Assembly (NCBI GenBank): GCA_900553705.1
Contig: USEK01000098.1
Span: 1 to 5,713, forward strand
Direction: 5' to 3'
Length of the DNA: 5,713 nucleotides
Source of the DNA: an uncultured Collinsella sp.
GTDB taxonomy: Bacteria > Actinomycetota > Coriobacteriia > Coriobacteriales > Coriobacteriaceae
Shown: piece after piece, positions 1-5,072 of the stretch
Position numbering within the stretch: position 1 is the first letter of the stretch
How the letters are laid out: each line of letters starts with the position of its first letter
The notes under the pieces: generated by a model
Told to the model about the DNA's origin: nothing
What the model saw: the letters and a program-made list of their open reading frames with translations, nothing else
Database searches by the model: none
Made by a program: the position numbers and the translations under genes

Positions 1-43
1 TTCCTCTACGTCTCGTGGGCTCGGAGATGTGTATAAGAGACAG
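1..43 (+). other. Illumina Nextera i7 adapter contamination
   Basis: Positions 10-43 match the Nextera read-2 transposase adapter, and 25-43 are the 19-bp Tn5 mosaic end AGATGTGTATAAGAGACAG. Positions 2-9 (TCCTCTAC) sit where the 8-nt i7 index belongs. They agree with my recollection of index N712 (sample-sheet form GTAGAGGA). Position 1 would be the last base of the flow-cell P7 segment. This is synthetic sequence left at a contig end by incomplete trimming and carries no biology. Proteins read through it acquire tell-tale artefact peptides: MYKRQ on the + strand and SYTHLRAHET on the - strand. Confidence 0.97.
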
Positions 44-137
44 TTCCTCTGCTTCGAAGGACGCGTTGCAGACCGTGATCCAGTTCCTGCGCGACCAGGA
101 CTACGGCCAGCCGCTGCAGTTCACCAACTACCGCTAA
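44..137 (+). CDS. yajQ: YajQ-family nucleotide-binding protein, C-terminal fragment
   Basis: Only the last 30 codons are present, in the frame whose codons start at 45 and whose stop is TAA at 135-137. The peptide ends SKDALQTVIQFLRDQDYGQP followed by LQFTNYR. This fits the conserved C-terminus of the YajQ/DUF520 family (DDLQAVIxLL...GxPLQFxNxR). Family members are small cytosolic proteins of about 160 residues with two ferredoxin-like domains. Some bind nucleotides (c-di-GMP in Xanthomonas); the general role is unclear. The gene is broken by the contig end at the adapter junction, not by mutation. It ends 27 nt before rimO on the same strand, so co-transcription is plausible. The family call rests on a short segment but the tail is distinctive. 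Confidence 0.8.
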
Positions 138-145
138 TATCATTC

Positions 146-152
146 GAAAGGA
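146..152 (+). promoter_or_regulatory. Ribosome binding site of rimO
   Basis: GAAAGGA lies 12 nt before the ATG at 165. The spacing is slightly long, but this is the only Shine-Dalgarno-like sequence in the 27-nt gap. It supports the ATG at 165 over the next in-frame ATG at codon 25, which would remove the conserved N-terminal LGC motif. Confidence 0.5.
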
Positions 153-164
153 CTGCTCTCCAAC

Positions 165-1514
165 ATGGATACACCGTTGGGCTCCGTGCTCTACATCACC
201 CTCGGGTGCGCTAAGAACGAGGTTGACACCGACCGCATGCGTTCTCTTTTGACCGCCGCGGGCTACGAGGAGGCATTCGACCCACAGGATGCCGATATCG
301 CCATCGTCAATACATGCTCGTTCCTCGCCTCCGCAACGTCCGAGAGCATCGAGACCACGCTCGAGCTCGCCAACGAGGTTCAGGACGGCGTTCGTTCTTG
401 TCCCATCGTCATGTGCGGCTGTGTGCCGTCGCGCTATGGCGACGACCTGCCTGACGAGCTGCCCGAGGTCGCTGCCTTTGTGAAGGCCGACGAGGAGGAC
501 GGCATCGTGACGGTCATCGATGGCGTGCTGGGTGTCGAGCGTGAGATCGCTGCCTATATTCCGCAAGTCAAGCGCACTGTCGAGGGCGCTGTCGCCTACG
601 TCAAGATTTCCGATGGCTGCAACCGCTTCTGCAGCTTCTGCATGATTCCGTATATCCGCGGTCGTTATCACTCGCGCAATGCCGAGAGCATTATCTCTGA
701 GGTACGCGACCTGGTTGCCGGCGGTGTGCGCGAGATCGTGCTGATCGGCCAGGACACGGGTATTTGGGGCACCGACTTTGCCGACGAAGACGTCACCGAT
801 GGCTCGCCGCGCAATCTGGCGCAGCTGCTGCATGCCGTCGCCGAGGCCGTGCGCCCGCACAACGTCTGGGTCCGCGTGCTCTATCTGCAGCCCGAGGGCA
901 TGACCGACGAGCTTATCGATACGATTCGCGATACGCCCGAGGTGCTGCCTTATATCGATATCCCCGTGCAGCACTGCGACGCGCGCATCCTCAAGGCTAT
1001 GCGCCGTTCTGGTTCGCGCCAGGAGCTCGAGGACCTGTTCCGCGATCTGCGTGAGCGTATCCCCGGCATCGTGATCCGTTCCACGGCCATGGTCGGCTTC
1101 CCGACCGAGACCGACGACGAGTTCCGCGACCTTATCGACTTTATGGACACCGTCGGCTTTGACTACACGAGCGTCTTTGCCTACTCGCAGGAGGAGGGCA
1201 GCCTGGCCGCTAAGATGGAGGGTCAGGTCGATGAGGAGGTCAAGCTCGAGCGCGCCCAGGAGGCCATGGACCTAGCCGAGTCGCTCGGTTTTGCCGCCAC
1301 CGCCGCACATGTGGGCGAGCGCGCCCAGGTGATCGTCGACGGCATCGAGGAGACCGAGGACGGCGCCGAGCTGATCGGCCATGCTTGGTTCCAGGCGCCC
1401 GATTCCGATGGCGCGGTGCATCTGGACGCCAGCGAGGCGTCCGTGGGCGATATTCTGACGGTCGAGTTTACCGATAGCTTCTGCTATGAGCTTATCGGCC
1501 ATGTTGTGGAGTAG
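165..1514 (+). CDS. rimO: Ribosomal protein S12 methylthiotransferase RimO
   Basis: A 449-residue radical-SAM methylthiotransferase. RimO adds a methylthio group to the beta-carbon of a conserved aspartate of ribosomal protein S12. Three domains are visible. The N-terminal UPF0004 domain (about 8-135) carries the cysteines expected to bind the auxiliary [4Fe-4S] cluster: C15 in LGCAKN, C51 in NTCSF and C86 in CGCVPSR. The radical-SAM domain (about 140-370) has the CxxxCxxC motif at C152, C156 and C159 (CNRFCSFC). The C-terminal TRAM-like domain spans about 380-449. The segments YIDIPVQH (263-270) and MVGFPTET (309-316), and the YSQEEGSLAA region (340-349), are typical of RimO rather than its tRNA-modifying relative MiaB. 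The length is normal for the family. The pgsA start lies 9 nt downstream, indicating an operon. No defect is seen. Confidence 0.95.
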   Translation: MDTPLGSVLYITLGCAKNEVDTDRMRSLLTAAGYEEAFDPQDADIAIVNTCSFLASATSESIETTLELANEVQDGVRSCPIVMCGCVPSRYGDDLPDELPEVAAFVKADEEDGIVTVIDGVLGVEREIAAYIPQVKRTVEGAVAYVKISDGCNRFCSFCMIPYIRGRYHSRNAESIISEVRDLVAGGVREIVLIGQDTGIWGTDFADEDVTDGSPRNLAQLLHAVAEAVRPHNVWVRVLYLQPEGMTDELIDTIRDTPEVLPYIDIPVQHCDARILKAMRRSGSRQELEDLFRDLRERIPGIVIRSTAMVGFPTETDDEFRDLIDFMDTVGFDYTSVFAYSQEEGSLAAKMEGQVDEEVKLERAQEAMDLAESLGFAATAAHVGERAQVIVDGIEETEDGAELIGHAWFQAPDSDGAVHLDASEASVGDILTVEFTDSFCYELIGHVVE

Positions 1515-1519
1515 GAGAG
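1513..1519 (+). promoter_or_regulatory. Ribosome binding site of pgsA
   Basis: AGGAGAG overlaps the TAG stop of rimO (1512-1514) and ends 4 nt before the GTG at 1524. This supports the GTG start and suggests that translation of pgsA is coupled to that of rimO. Confidence 0.7.
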
Positions 1520-1523
1520 CATC

Positions 1524-2162
1524 GTGGCAAACGAGAGCAATAAGGAACTGACGAGTGTTTGGACGCCCGCCAACATCGTGACGTGTGTGCGCATCGTCTT
1601 TATCCCGGTGTTCATGATCGTGTCGGCGCTTTCTCACACGAGTGTTGCCGGTACAGATTGGAGCACCTTCGACGGCCCGCTCGCCGCCGCAGCCTTCATT
1701 CTGTACGTCATCCTGTCGTGCACCGATAAAGTTGACGGCTACCTGGCGCGTTCGCGCAATGAGATCACCGACTTCGGTAAGTTCTTGGACCCCATCGCCG
1801 ATAAGCTGCTAGTGTTCTCGGCTCTGCTGCTGTTCTTGGATTTTGGCGCTGTGACCGTGTGGTCCGTGTTCATCATCCTGTTCCGTGAGCTGCTGGTGAG
1901 CGCCCTACGCATGGTCGCGAGTGCGGCCGGTGTGGTCGTTGCGGCCGATAAGCTCGGCAAGTACAAGACGGCAACCACGATGGTCTCCATCTGCGGTTAC
2001 CTGTGCGTTTTTGCGATGGCCGGCTTGCACCTTGGCCCGGTGGCGCTGACGCTCGGCATCTACTCGGTGTCGCGCTTCCTGTACGCCGTTGCCGTTGTCC
2101 TGACCGTTATCTCGGGCGCCCAGTACTTCTGGAACTGCCGCAAGATCGTCTTTTCGGTCTAG
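1524..2162 (+). CDS. pgsA: CDP-diacylglycerol--glycerol-3-phosphate 3-phosphatidyltransferase
   Basis: A 212-residue integral membrane enzyme of the CDP-alcohol phosphatidyltransferase family. It makes phosphatidylglycerophosphate from CDP-diacylglycerol and glycerol-3-phosphate, the committed step to phosphatidylglycerol and cardiolipin. The full family signature D-x2-D-G-x2-A-R-x8-G-x3-D-x3-D is intact at D68, D71, G72, A75, R76, G85, D89 and D93; the aspartates bind the metal ions. Hydrophobic stretches near 18-36, 52-67, 96-130, 150-170 and 176-198 fit a multi-pass membrane protein. Translation starts at GTG 1524 behind a Shine-Dalgarno sequence inside the rimO stop. The 6-nt gap to the next gene places it mid-operon. 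A rimO/pgsA/cinA neighbourhood is common in Gram-positive bacteria, which supports PgsA over other family members such as cardiolipin or phosphatidylinositol-type synthases. Confidence 0.93.
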   Translation: MANESNKELTSVWTPANIVTCVRIVFIPVFMIVSALSHTSVAGTDWSTFDGPLAAAAFILYVILSCTDKVDGYLARSRNEITDFGKFLDPIADKLLVFSALLLFLDFGAVTVWSVFIILFRELLVSALRMVASAAGVVVAADKLGKYKTATTMVSICGYLCVFAMAGLHLGPVALTLGIYSVSRFLYAVAVVLTVISGAQYFWNCRKIVFSV

Positions 2163-2168
2163 GTCCTG

Positions 2169-2705
2169 GTGGGTATGACGGACTCTTTTGAGCAGATTTC
2201 CGCACATAACGAGGAGCTGGCGCGTCATATTGTCGAGCGCGCGAGCGCTCGGGGCGTGACGGTTTCGACGGCTGAGTCGCTGACGGCAGGTATGATCGCC
2301 TCGACGATTGCCGATATCCCGGGCGCCTCGGCGGTGCTGCGTGGCGGTGCGGTGACCTACTGCGATGAGATCAAGCATCGCGTTTTGGGCGTTGATCAGG
2401 AGACGCTCGACCGCTATACCGCGGTGTCGCATCAGACCGCGCGCGAGATGGCGGCGGGTTCGCTGGAGCTGTACCAGAGCGATATTGCAGTGAGCGCAAC
2501 GGGTTATGCCGGCCCCGGCGGCGGCACTGAGGACGATCCGGCTGGCACTTTCTATATTGGCTGGGCGTATCGCGCGGCTGATGGGGAAGTGCCGGTCGTG
2601 GACTCTGTGCGCTGCCACTATGAGGGCGACCGTTCGTGTGTTCGTGCCCATGCGGTCGCGGAGGCATTGGGACGCATTGTCCTTGTGCTCAACTCTATGG
2701 AATAG
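2169..2705 (+). CDS. pncC: CinA C-terminal domain protein, probable nicotinamide-nucleotide amidase
   Basis: A 178-residue protein consisting only of the CinA C-terminal domain. The N-terminal molybdopterin-binding-like domain of full-length CinA (about 400 residues) is absent. Stand-alone forms in other bacteria (PncC/YgaD) deamidate nicotinamide mononucleotide to nicotinate mononucleotide, recycling a by-product of NAD-dependent DNA ligase. Conserved features are AESLTAG (35-41, with candidate catalytic S37), IPGAS (50-54), GGAVTY (59-64), K69, TAVS (84-87), TGYAGPGGG (111-119) and EGDR (152-155). The start is uncertain: GTG 2169 has AGG at 2161-2163 five nt upstream, while ATG 2175 is two codons later and changes nothing functional. 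It ends 7 nt before a strong terminator, so it closes the rimO operon. pncC next to recA is also known in E. coli. The older label 'competence-damage inducible' would overstate what is known here. Confidence 0.88.
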   Translation: MGMTDSFEQISAHNEELARHIVERASARGVTVSTAESLTAGMIASTIADIPGASAVLRGGAVTYCDEIKHRVLGVDQETLDRYTAVSHQTAREMAAGSLELYQSDIAVSATGYAGPGGGTEDDPAGTFYIGWAYRAADGEVPVVDSVRCHYEGDRSCVRAHAVAEALGRIVLVLNSME

Positions 2706-2712
2706 ACGTGTT

Positions 2713-2738
2713 TTAAGGGGCCTTCGGGCCCCTTAATT
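2713..2738 (+). terminator. Intrinsic terminator after pncC
   Basis: A perfect 10-bp inverted repeat TTAAGGGGCC / GGCCCCTTAA (2713-2722 and 2727-2736) encloses the tetraloop TTCG, closed by a C-G pair. This is the very stable cUUCGg loop. The stem starts 7 nt after the pncC stop. The downstream T-run is short (TTAATTGT), so much of the U-tract comes from the stem itself. It should end the rimO-pgsA-pncC transcript and insulate it from the SOS-controlled recA promoter. The symmetric A/T edges could also give some termination on the other strand. Confidence 0.88.
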
Positions 2739-2811
2739 GTGGAGATAGGGACCTTAGGCTCATTTGGCGTTTGTGCTGGTTGTAGACGTAATTTTGCCTG
2801 CCTTGTTCATA

Positions 2812-2872
2812 TTTGGTCCTTTGTGGTCAAGCATTTGGTCAGTGTTTGGTCGGCGTTTGGTTGGGTTTTGGA
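2812..2872 (+). repeat. Helically phased TTTGGT direct repeats upstream of recA
   Basis: TTTGGT occurs at 2812, 2834, 2845 and 2856, with a TTTGGA variant at 2867. A degenerate copy (TGTGGT at 2822) falls near the gap at 2823. The last four copies are exactly 11 bp apart and the first is 22 bp before the second. One copy per helical turn places them all on the same DNA face. The surrounding strand is strongly G+T-rich, and no convincing ORF covers the segment. The array ends about 32 bp before the recA -35 box. It may bind a regulator or bend DNA. I recognise no known binding site, and the function is inference. Confidence 0.6.
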
Positions 2873-2903
2873 AAGGTCGGCTGCATATGATTTATCTGAA
2901 CGG

Positions 2904-2932
2904 TTGACCACGAACAGCCGTTCGTTTATTAT
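2904..2932 (+). promoter_or_regulatory. recA promoter (-35/-10)
   Basis: A -35 box TTGACC (2904-2909) and a -10 box TATTAT (2927-2932) are separated by exactly 17 bp. Each differs from the TTGACA/TATAAT consensus at one position. The expected transcription start is about 2939, giving a leader of only about 25 nt before the recA ATG. The LexA operator fills the spacer, so bound LexA would block RNA polymerase. This is a housekeeping-sigma promoter repressed in the absence of DNA damage. Confidence 0.85.
2910..2925 (+). promoter_or_regulatory. LexA operator (SOS box)
   Basis: ACGAACAGCCGTTCGT contains CGAAC-N4-GTTCG, the LexA box described in Bacillus and Actinobacteria. The palindrome is perfect for 6 bp on each side of a 4-nt centre. 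Its position between the -35 and -10 boxes of recA is a classic repressor site. No second copy of this motif was seen elsewhere in the window. Confidence 0.93.
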
Positions 2933-2946
2933 CGATGCAGGTTGTT

Positions 2947-2956
2947 AAGAGGAGGG
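2947..2956 (+). promoter_or_regulatory. Ribosome binding site deciding the recA start
   Basis: AAGAGGAGGG is a near-ideal Shine-Dalgarno sequence placed 6 nt before ATG 2963. It rules out the longer in-frame reading from TTG 2942, which would translate the ribosome binding site itself and add seven non-conserved residues. Confidence 0.92.
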
Positions 2957-2962
2957 CTTTTC

Positions 2963-4111
2963 ATGGCCAAGAATTCAGGTCCCGTACGTACCGTTCATGC
3001 TCGCACGACGGGTAAAGAGCGCGATGAGATGATCGCCACCACCAAGGCCGAGATCGAGAAGAAATTCGGCCAGGGTTCCATCATGAGGTACGGCGACGGT
3101 GGCCCCGAGCTCGAGGTCGAGGCCATCCCTACGGGCGCTCTGGCACTCGATGCCGCTCTGGGTATCGGCGGTGTGCCGCGCGGCCGAATCGTCGAGATCT
3201 ACGGTCCCGAGTCCTCCGGTAAGACGACGCTTTCGCTCGAGATCCTGGCCGAAGCCCAGGCAATGGGTGGCGTTGTGGCATTTATCGATGCCGAGCACGC
3301 GCTCGATCCCACGTATGCCGCGCGCATTGGCGTGGATATCGACGAGGTACTGATTTCCCAGCCTGATACGGGTGAGCAGGCGCTCGAGATTGTTGACATG
3401 CTCGTGCGTTCCGGCGCCATCGATGCCATCGTCGTCGACTCCGTCGCCGCGCTGACCCCGCGTGCCGAGATCGAGGGAGAGATCGGCGATACCACGGTCG
3501 GTTTGCAAGCTCGCCTGATGAGTCAGGCGCTCCGCAAGCTCGCCGGCTCGCTGTCCAAGTCCAACACGACATGCATCTTCATTAACCAGCTGCGAGAGAA
3601 GATCGGCGTCATGTTCGGCAACCCCGAGACCACGACGGGCGGCCGCGCCCTTAAGTTCTTCTCTTCGGTGCGTATCGACATTCGCCGCATCGATAGCATT
3701 AAGCTCAAGGATGAGGTTATCGGTAACCGCGTGCGTGCCAAGGTCGTTAAGAACAAGGTGGCAGCTCCGTTCCGTTCTGCTGAGTTCGACATCATGTACG
3801 GTACGGGCATCTCTAAGGAGGGCTCGATTCTGGACATGGCTGTCGAGTGCGGCATTTGCAAGAAGATGGGCTCCTGGTTTGCCTATGGCGAGGACAAGCT
3901 CGGCAACGGTCGCGAGGCCGCCAAGGCGTTCCTGCGCGAACACCCCGATTGCGCCGACGAGATTGAGCATAAGGTCCGCCTTGCCTGCGGGCTTGAGTTT
4001 GATGACGATGCTCCGTCCGAGGTCGAGCTGACCGATCAGCCTGCGCCTGAGGAGTTTGACGAGCTTTACGCCATCGATGGTTCCGCCATGCTCGATGATG
4101 ACGACGAGTAG
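2963..4111 (+). CDS. recA: Recombinase RecA
   Basis: A 382-residue RecA, slightly longer than E. coli RecA (353) because of N- and C-terminal extensions. It forms ATP-dependent filaments on single-stranded DNA, drives strand exchange, and as a co-protease triggers LexA self-cleavage. Visible motifs: Walker A GPESSGKTT (81-89), the ATPase glutamate E111 in DAEHALD, Walker B IVVDS (156-160), the allosteric glutamine Q209 in INQLR, DNA-binding loop 2 around 219-232 (GNPETTTGGRALKF), and K263/K265 in VVKNKVAAPF, matching E. coli K248/K250. The C-terminus is acidic and ends in a run of aspartates plus a glutamate (DDDDE), like the autoregulatory tail of other RecAs. No intein or frameshift interrupts it. 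Expression is under a LexA box inside its promoter, and recX follows after 11 nt. Confidence 0.99.
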   Translation: MAKNSGPVRTVHARTTGKERDEMIATTKAEIEKKFGQGSIMRYGDGGPELEVEAIPTGALALDAALGIGGVPRGRIVEIYGPESSGKTTLSLEILAEAQAMGGVVAFIDAEHALDPTYAARIGVDIDEVLISQPDTGEQALEIVDMLVRSGAIDAIVVDSVAALTPRAEIEGEIGDTTVGLQARLMSQALRKLAGSLSKSNTTCIFINQLREKIGVMFGNPETTTGGRALKFFSSVRIDIRRIDSIKLKDEVIGNRVRAKVVKNKVAAPFRSAEFDIMYGTGISKEGSILDMAVECGICKKMGSWFAYGEDKLGNGREAAKAFLREHPDCADEIEHKVRLACGLEFDDDAPSEVELTDQPAPEEFDELYAIDGSAMLDDDDE

Positions 4112-4122
4112 CGGTTACGCTC

Positions 4123-4815
4123 ATGTCGTATACGGTGACCGAGGCCACGGTCGTCTTTCCCGATAAGAAGGCGGCCTCCTCGTTCTCGAGCGGGTATGCG
4201 TCCAAAAAGCCTTGCGCACATATCGATTGTGAGCTTGAGGGCGGTTTTGAGCGGTCCATTTGGATTCCCGTGCGGGTCGCGCGCCTGTATGTCAAAAATC
4301 GCCCCGATCTTCCCTGTGATTGGGATAACTTTCGTGAAGCGGTGCAGCTCATCGAGCGTAAATGTGCACTTACCATGGTGACCGAGATGCTATCGCGACG
4401 CGACCATGCGACGGGTGAGGTCTGTGACAAGTTGGCACGCTACGGCTTTCGCCAGCCCGCGATCGATTTCGCCGTCGAGCGCGCCACCGAGTATCGCTTT
4501 TTAGACGAGAACCGCTTTTGCTCGTACTTTATCGAGGAACGCAAGCGGCGCGGTTGGGGACAGCGTAAAATCGAGACCGAGCTCAAGCGCCGTCATGTCG
4601 TGCTCGATGACATTCCCGGTTATCCGGAGGATTATTTTGCCGTCGAAGACGATTTGGCGCGTGCGTCAGCCCTGCTCGCCAAGCGGCGTGTTCCAGAGAC
4701 GCGCGGATTCGAAAAACTGGTTCGGTTTTTGATGGGCAAGGGCTTCTCGTATCACATCGCCGCCGATGCCGTTAAGGCACGTCTCGATGCCGAACGTGAG
4801 GAATGTGCGGTTTAG
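4123..4815 (+). CDS. recX: RecA regulatory protein RecX
   Basis: A 230-residue protein. RecX binds RecA filaments and limits their extension and ATPase/co-protease activity. The family consists of three-helix repeats. Here they lie at about 85-125 (LSRRDHATGEVCDKLARYGF, then FLDENRF), 128-165 (FIEERKRRGWGQRKIETELK) and 176-222 (LLAKRR, FLMGKGFSYHIAADAVK). About 80 residues precede the first repeat and resemble nothing I can name; RecX proteins are often 150-270 residues, so this is not abnormal. The start ATG is 11 nt after the recA stop, but no clear Shine-Dalgarno sequence is present (GCGGTTACGCTC). Translation is therefore probably coupled to recA and weaker. Such low RecX-to-RecA stoichiometry is usual. 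Its codon use looks less biased than that of recA. Confidence 0.92.
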   Translation: MSYTVTEATVVFPDKKAASSFSSGYASKKPCAHIDCELEGGFERSIWIPVRVARLYVKNRPDLPCDWDNFREAVQLIERKCALTMVTEMLSRRDHATGEVCDKLARYGFRQPAIDFAVERATEYRFLDENRFCSYFIEERKRRGWGQRKIETELKRRHVVLDDIPGYPEDYFAVEDDLARASALLAKRRVPETRGFEKLVRFLMGKGFSYHIAADAVKARLDAEREECAV

Positions 4816-4829
4816 GCGTATGCGTTTTG

Positions 4830-4879
4830 TGGCCCTGCCGTTCACCGCGTTTTAGCCGCCGTGCTGGGGCCATTTATTT
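4830..4879 (+). terminator. Probable terminator of recA-recX
   Basis: TGGCCC (4830-4835) can pair with GGGCCA (4867-4872). Further imperfect pairing of GC-rich sequence inside is possible, and TTTATTT follows directly (4873-4879). The loop region is long and the inner stem is interrupted, so this is less certain than the hairpin after pncC. It starts 15 nt after the recX stop. Its T-rich tail runs into the -35 box of the next promoter. Confidence 0.45.
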
Positions 4880-4906
4880 GACAGTTGTTGTGGTTCAACG
4901 TACGAT
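4878..4906 (+). promoter_or_regulatory. Promoter upstream of rny
   Basis: A consensus -35 box TTGACA (4878-4883) is followed after exactly 17 bp by TACGAT (4901-4906), a 4/6 match to TATAAT. The predicted start is about 4913, which leaves a leader of about 160 nt before the rny ATG. A 7-bp inverted repeat TGACAGT / ACTGTCA (4879-4885 and 4911-4917) overlaps the -35 box and the start region and could be an operator. The gap holds no other clear ORF. Confidence 0.65.
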
Positions 4907-4935
4907 AAACACTGTCATTTGCTTTGTGATATGTG

Positions 4936-4955
4936 CTCATCTGTGATGAGTTTGT
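4936..4955 (+). promoter_or_regulatory. Small hairpin in the rny leader
   Basis: CTCATC (4936-4941) and GATGAG (4945-4950) form a 6-bp stem with loop TGT, followed by TTTGT. It is a weak terminator-like or structural element inside the expected rny 5' leader. A separate perfect 8-bp inverted repeat, GATAAACA (4904-4911) / TGTTTATC (4961-4968), brackets it. No known riboswitch class is recognised. Confidence 0.35.
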
Positions 4956-5011
4956 TTATATGTTTATCTGTATCCGACCCGCATAAGCTGCGCCCATATT
5001 ACTCAAATGTC

Positions 5012-5047
5012 GCGAGCCGTTCGTAAGGACGGTTCGCTTTGTTGTGT
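5012..5047 (+). terminator. Terminator-like hairpin in the rny leader (possible attenuator)
   Basis: GCGAGCCGTTC (5012-5022) pairs with GGACGGTTCGC (5027-5037) over 11 positions, two of them G-U. The loop is GTAA, a stable GNRA tetraloop. A U-rich but interrupted tail TTTGTTGTGT follows. It lies downstream of the TTGACA promoter and only 25 nt before the end of the leader. It could attenuate rny, end a short leader RNA of about 130 nt, or act as an mRNA stabiliser or processing signal. The structure is directly visible; the role is inference. Confidence 0.6.
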
Positions 5048-5060
5048 AACGAATCCATAA

Positions 5061-5070
5061 AAAGGAGTGA
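5061..5070 (+). promoter_or_regulatory. Ribosome binding site of rny
   Basis: AAAGGAGTGA precedes ATG 5073, with the GGAG core five nt upstream. This fixes the start of rny. The short single-stranded stretch between the leader hairpin and this site leaves room for structure-dependent control of initiation. Confidence 0.85.
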
Positions 5071-5072
5071 GC

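Noticed and set aside
29..214. Small + strand ORF beginning MYKRQ
   Set aside because: Its start codon lies in the sequencing adapter and it reads yajQ and rimO out of frame.
6..974. Long minus-strand ORF (322 codons) opposite rimO
   Set aside because: It overlaps a clear rimO with all its motifs, has no recognisable domains or start signal, and its N-terminal coding end and stop are set by chance. Its C-terminus is translated adapter (SYTHLRAHET).
1905..2651. Minus-strand ORF (248 codons) across pgsA and pncC
   Set aside because: It is antisense to two well-supported genes, is arginine/histidine-rich as expected of a shadow frame, and matches no family I recognise.
2834..2861. Mycobacterial-type PafBC (RecA-NDp) promoter motif
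   Set aside because: TTGGTCAGTG resembles TTGTCRGTG only with an inserted base, and no TANNNT follows at the required distance.
2812..2872. CRISPR array or replication iterons
   Set aside because: The repeat unit is only 6-7 bp with 11-bp steps. This is too short for CRISPR repeats, and there is no replication gene nearby.
2861..2891. Possible second, SOS-independent recA promoter (TTGGGT, 19-bp spacer, TATGAT)
   Set aside because: The -35 box is poor and lies in the repeat array, and the spacer is long. The TTGACC/TATTAT promoter is much better.
2739..2948. 69-codon + strand ORF between pncC and recA
   Set aside because: It runs through the phased repeats, the recA promoter and the LexA box and has no ribosome binding site. 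It is open by chance in a T/G-rich gap.
2942..2962. Longer recA reading from TTG 2942
   Set aside because: The added seven codons coincide with the strong Shine-Dalgarno sequence for ATG 2963, and the predicted transcription start is at about 2939.
2975..3970. Long minus-strand ORF (331 codons) opposite recA
   Set aside because: This is a shadow of GC-biased codons in recA. It has no family resemblance and no ribosome binding site, and recA is certain on the + strand.
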